64,000 nucleotides of DNA from Hyphomicrobiales bacterium (GTDB lineage Bacteria > Pseudomonadota > Alphaproteobacteria > Rhizobiales > Rhizobiaceae), in NCBI GenBank assembly GCA_900470155.1, contig UBZT01000019.1:62001-126000 (forward strand), given 5' to 3'. The translations under genes were made by a program, and so were the position numbers. The stretch's first letter is position 1, and every line of letters begins with the position of its first letter. Under the pieces are notes generated by a model. The model did no database searches and had not been told where the DNA came from. It saw only the letters and a program-made list of their open reading frames with translations. This document shows positions 63,154 through 64,000 of this stretch, in pieces.

Positions 63154-63613
63154 ACGATGGCCTGTTGCCGAACTCGCACTGGAAGGCCCGCGTCCAGATG
63201 GCTTCCTGCTCGCCGGCCGTTATACGCTGCTTGACCATAACCGCGCCCTGCAGCGCGTCATGCCGCAGGTAGCAGAACGCGGCCTCGGCATCGTCGTTAG
63301 CGGCCCCTATAACTCCGGCGCCCTCGTTGGTGGTCCGAATTTCGAATACGCCCCGGCAACGCCGGCCATTCTCGACAAGGTCGCACGGATCAAGGCGATC
63401 GCCGATCGTTATGGCATCAGTATGAAGGCGGCCGGCCTGCAATTCTCGCTCGCCCATCCCGCTGTCGCCGCCGTCATCCCCGGCGCCAGCCAGCCGAGCC
63501 GTATCGCCGAGGATGGTGCAGCTCTCCGCGAAACGATCACCGCCGATTTCTGGCGGGAGCTGCGAGCCGCAAATCTGGTCAACCCGGAAGCACCACTTCC
63601 CATCACGCACTGA
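63149..63613 (+). pseudogene. Aldo/keto reductase, 5'-truncated
   Basis: The frame is open from within the permease gene end and reads an AKR C-terminal half: an NExW-like start, DGFLLAGRYTLLDHN, GLGIVVSGPYNSGALVGG, KAAGLQFSLAHPAVAAVIPG and the family end. Similarity to the L-fucose/D-threo-aldose dehydrogenase branch covers about 150 residues of an expected 320 or so. The N-terminal half with the catalytic Tyr and Lys is gone. The join to the permease lies near 63140-63165. Internal ATGs (63260) are probably not real starts. A LysR gene is convergent 27 bases away. Confidence 0.75.
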
Positions 63614-63631
63614 TGAAAGTGCACTAAAACC

Positions 63632-63661
63632 TGCCTCGCTCACATCTGTGTGGGCGAGGCA
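63632..63661. terminator. Bidirectional hairpin between convergent genes
   Basis: TGCCTCGC (63632-63639) and GCGAGGCA (63654-63661) form an 8-bp perfect stem with further pairing (CACA with TGTG) in the loop. It overlaps the last codons of the LysR gene and lies 19 bases after the AKR remnant. T-rich bases follow on both sides, weakly. Confidence 0.5.
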
Positions 63662-64000
63662 TTCTTTGTCGGGTCATCCGCGAGGAATTTCTGCATGCGT
63701 GGCACGGTGAAATCTAGAAACGCCCTCACGCGTGCGGGCATTAGCTGGGCTCCGCGATAGAGCGCGTGGATATCGTCGAAATCAGAAACGGTACTGTCCG
63801 CGAGCAACTCGACCAATTCACCACGGGCGATCGCGCCGCGAACGTGATAATCGGCAATGCGCCCGATCCCGACACCGGCAATTGCCATGCGGCGGATCGT
63901 TTCGCCATTGTTGACGAGCATCGAGCCACTGAACATTCGTTCGACGATGCTCCCTCCCTCGCGCATCGGCCAGACGGGATTGGCCCGGCGAAAATTGAAC
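63640..64000 (-). CDS. LysR-family regulator, 5'-partial
   Basis: The minus-strand frame is open to the window edge (FNFRRANPVWPMREGG) and shows the second half of a LysR effector-binding domain: VNNGETIRRMAIAGVGIGRI, ADYHVRGAIARGELVELL and the usual ending FLDFTVPRMQKF. The helix-turn-helix lies beyond 64000. A LysR next to an aldo/keto reductase is a common divergent or convergent pair, so it may be the original neighbour of the truncated AKR. Confidence 0.88.
   Translation of the reverse strand, partial: FNFRRANPVWPMREGGSIVERMFSGSMLVNNGETIRRMAIAGVGIGRIADYHVRGAIARGELVELLADSTVSDFDDIHALYRGAQLMPARVRAFLDFTVPRMQKFLADDPTKNASPTQM

Noticed and set aside
63150..63240. Start of a fhuC ATPase gene (ATGA overlap with the permease stop)
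   Set aside because: The ATG overlap is suggestive, but the frame (MNDGLLPNS) shows no Walker A or ABC similarity and stops within about 90 bases. The in-frame AKR reading explains the sequence better.
1..64000. CRISPR arrays, prophage genes, intact insertion sequences
   Set aside because: No regularly spaced repeats, no phage structural genes and no transposase frames were found; only integrase remnants are present.

Overview
The window looks like chromosomal or megaplasmid DNA of an alphaproteobacterium of the Rhizobiales, most likely Rhizobiaceae. The reasons are dense GC-rich coding, many TRAP and ABC solute importers, a LOV-domain HisKA_2-type kinase with an EcfG-type promoter, a CbiMNQO cobalt transporter behind a cobalamin riboswitch, and paired bacterial transglutaminase genes. 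No rRNA, intact tRNA, CRISPR array or intact insertion sequence was seen. The assignment rests on recalled family features, not on a database search.

Layout. 1-5.2 kb: the 3' part of an MscS channel, a small lipoprotein, a catalase HPII (katE) gene broken by four frameshifts, and two small stress/envelope genes closed by a strong terminator. 5.5-15.4 kb: a quinate/shikimate catabolic island with type II dehydroquinase, a TRAP transporter with two related binding proteins, GntR and TetR regulators, an SMP-30 lactonase-like protein, a two-domain 3-dehydroshikimate dehydratase and a shikimate/quinate dehydrogenase. A shared 14-bp operator links its two operons. 15.4-20.2 kb: a blue-light LOV kinase with its response regulator, divergent from a large hybrid kinase that carries a ParD-like ribbon-helix-helix domain at its N-terminus. 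20.4-25.8 kb: a J-domain protein, cbiMNQO with its riboswitch, and two transglutaminase-like proteins.

25.8-37 kb: a sugar or sugar-acid region with an ABC importer, two enolase-superfamily dehydratases, a ROK regulator, a Gfo/Idh/MocA oxidoreductase, a ThuA-like protein and an EamA exporter. 37.2-47.5 kb: a second TRAP system with an FAH-fold protein, GntR regulator, FAD-linked oxidase, DenD-like dehydrogenase, beta-hydroxyacid dehydrogenase and a XylD-like aldonate dehydratase. This is probably a non-phosphorylative aldonic-acid pathway, substrate unknown. 47.7-53.5 kb: a YhaN/YhaO (SbcCD-like) pair and a TauE/TSUP permease.

53.8-63.2 kb looks like acquired DNA: two abutting, truncated tyrosine-recombinase remnants, about 1 kb of decayed sequence, then a FecI/FecR/TonB-receptor signalling unit with a FhuD-like binding protein and a fused FhuB-like permease. 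The permease runs directly into a 5'-truncated aldo/keto reductase, and no ATPase gene is present. The window ends inside a LysR regulator.

The items most worth a second look are the ParD-like/hybrid-kinase fusion, the operator shared by the quinate operons, the second motif shared by the aldonate operons, the decayed katE, and the two recombination scars that bracket the siderophore island.
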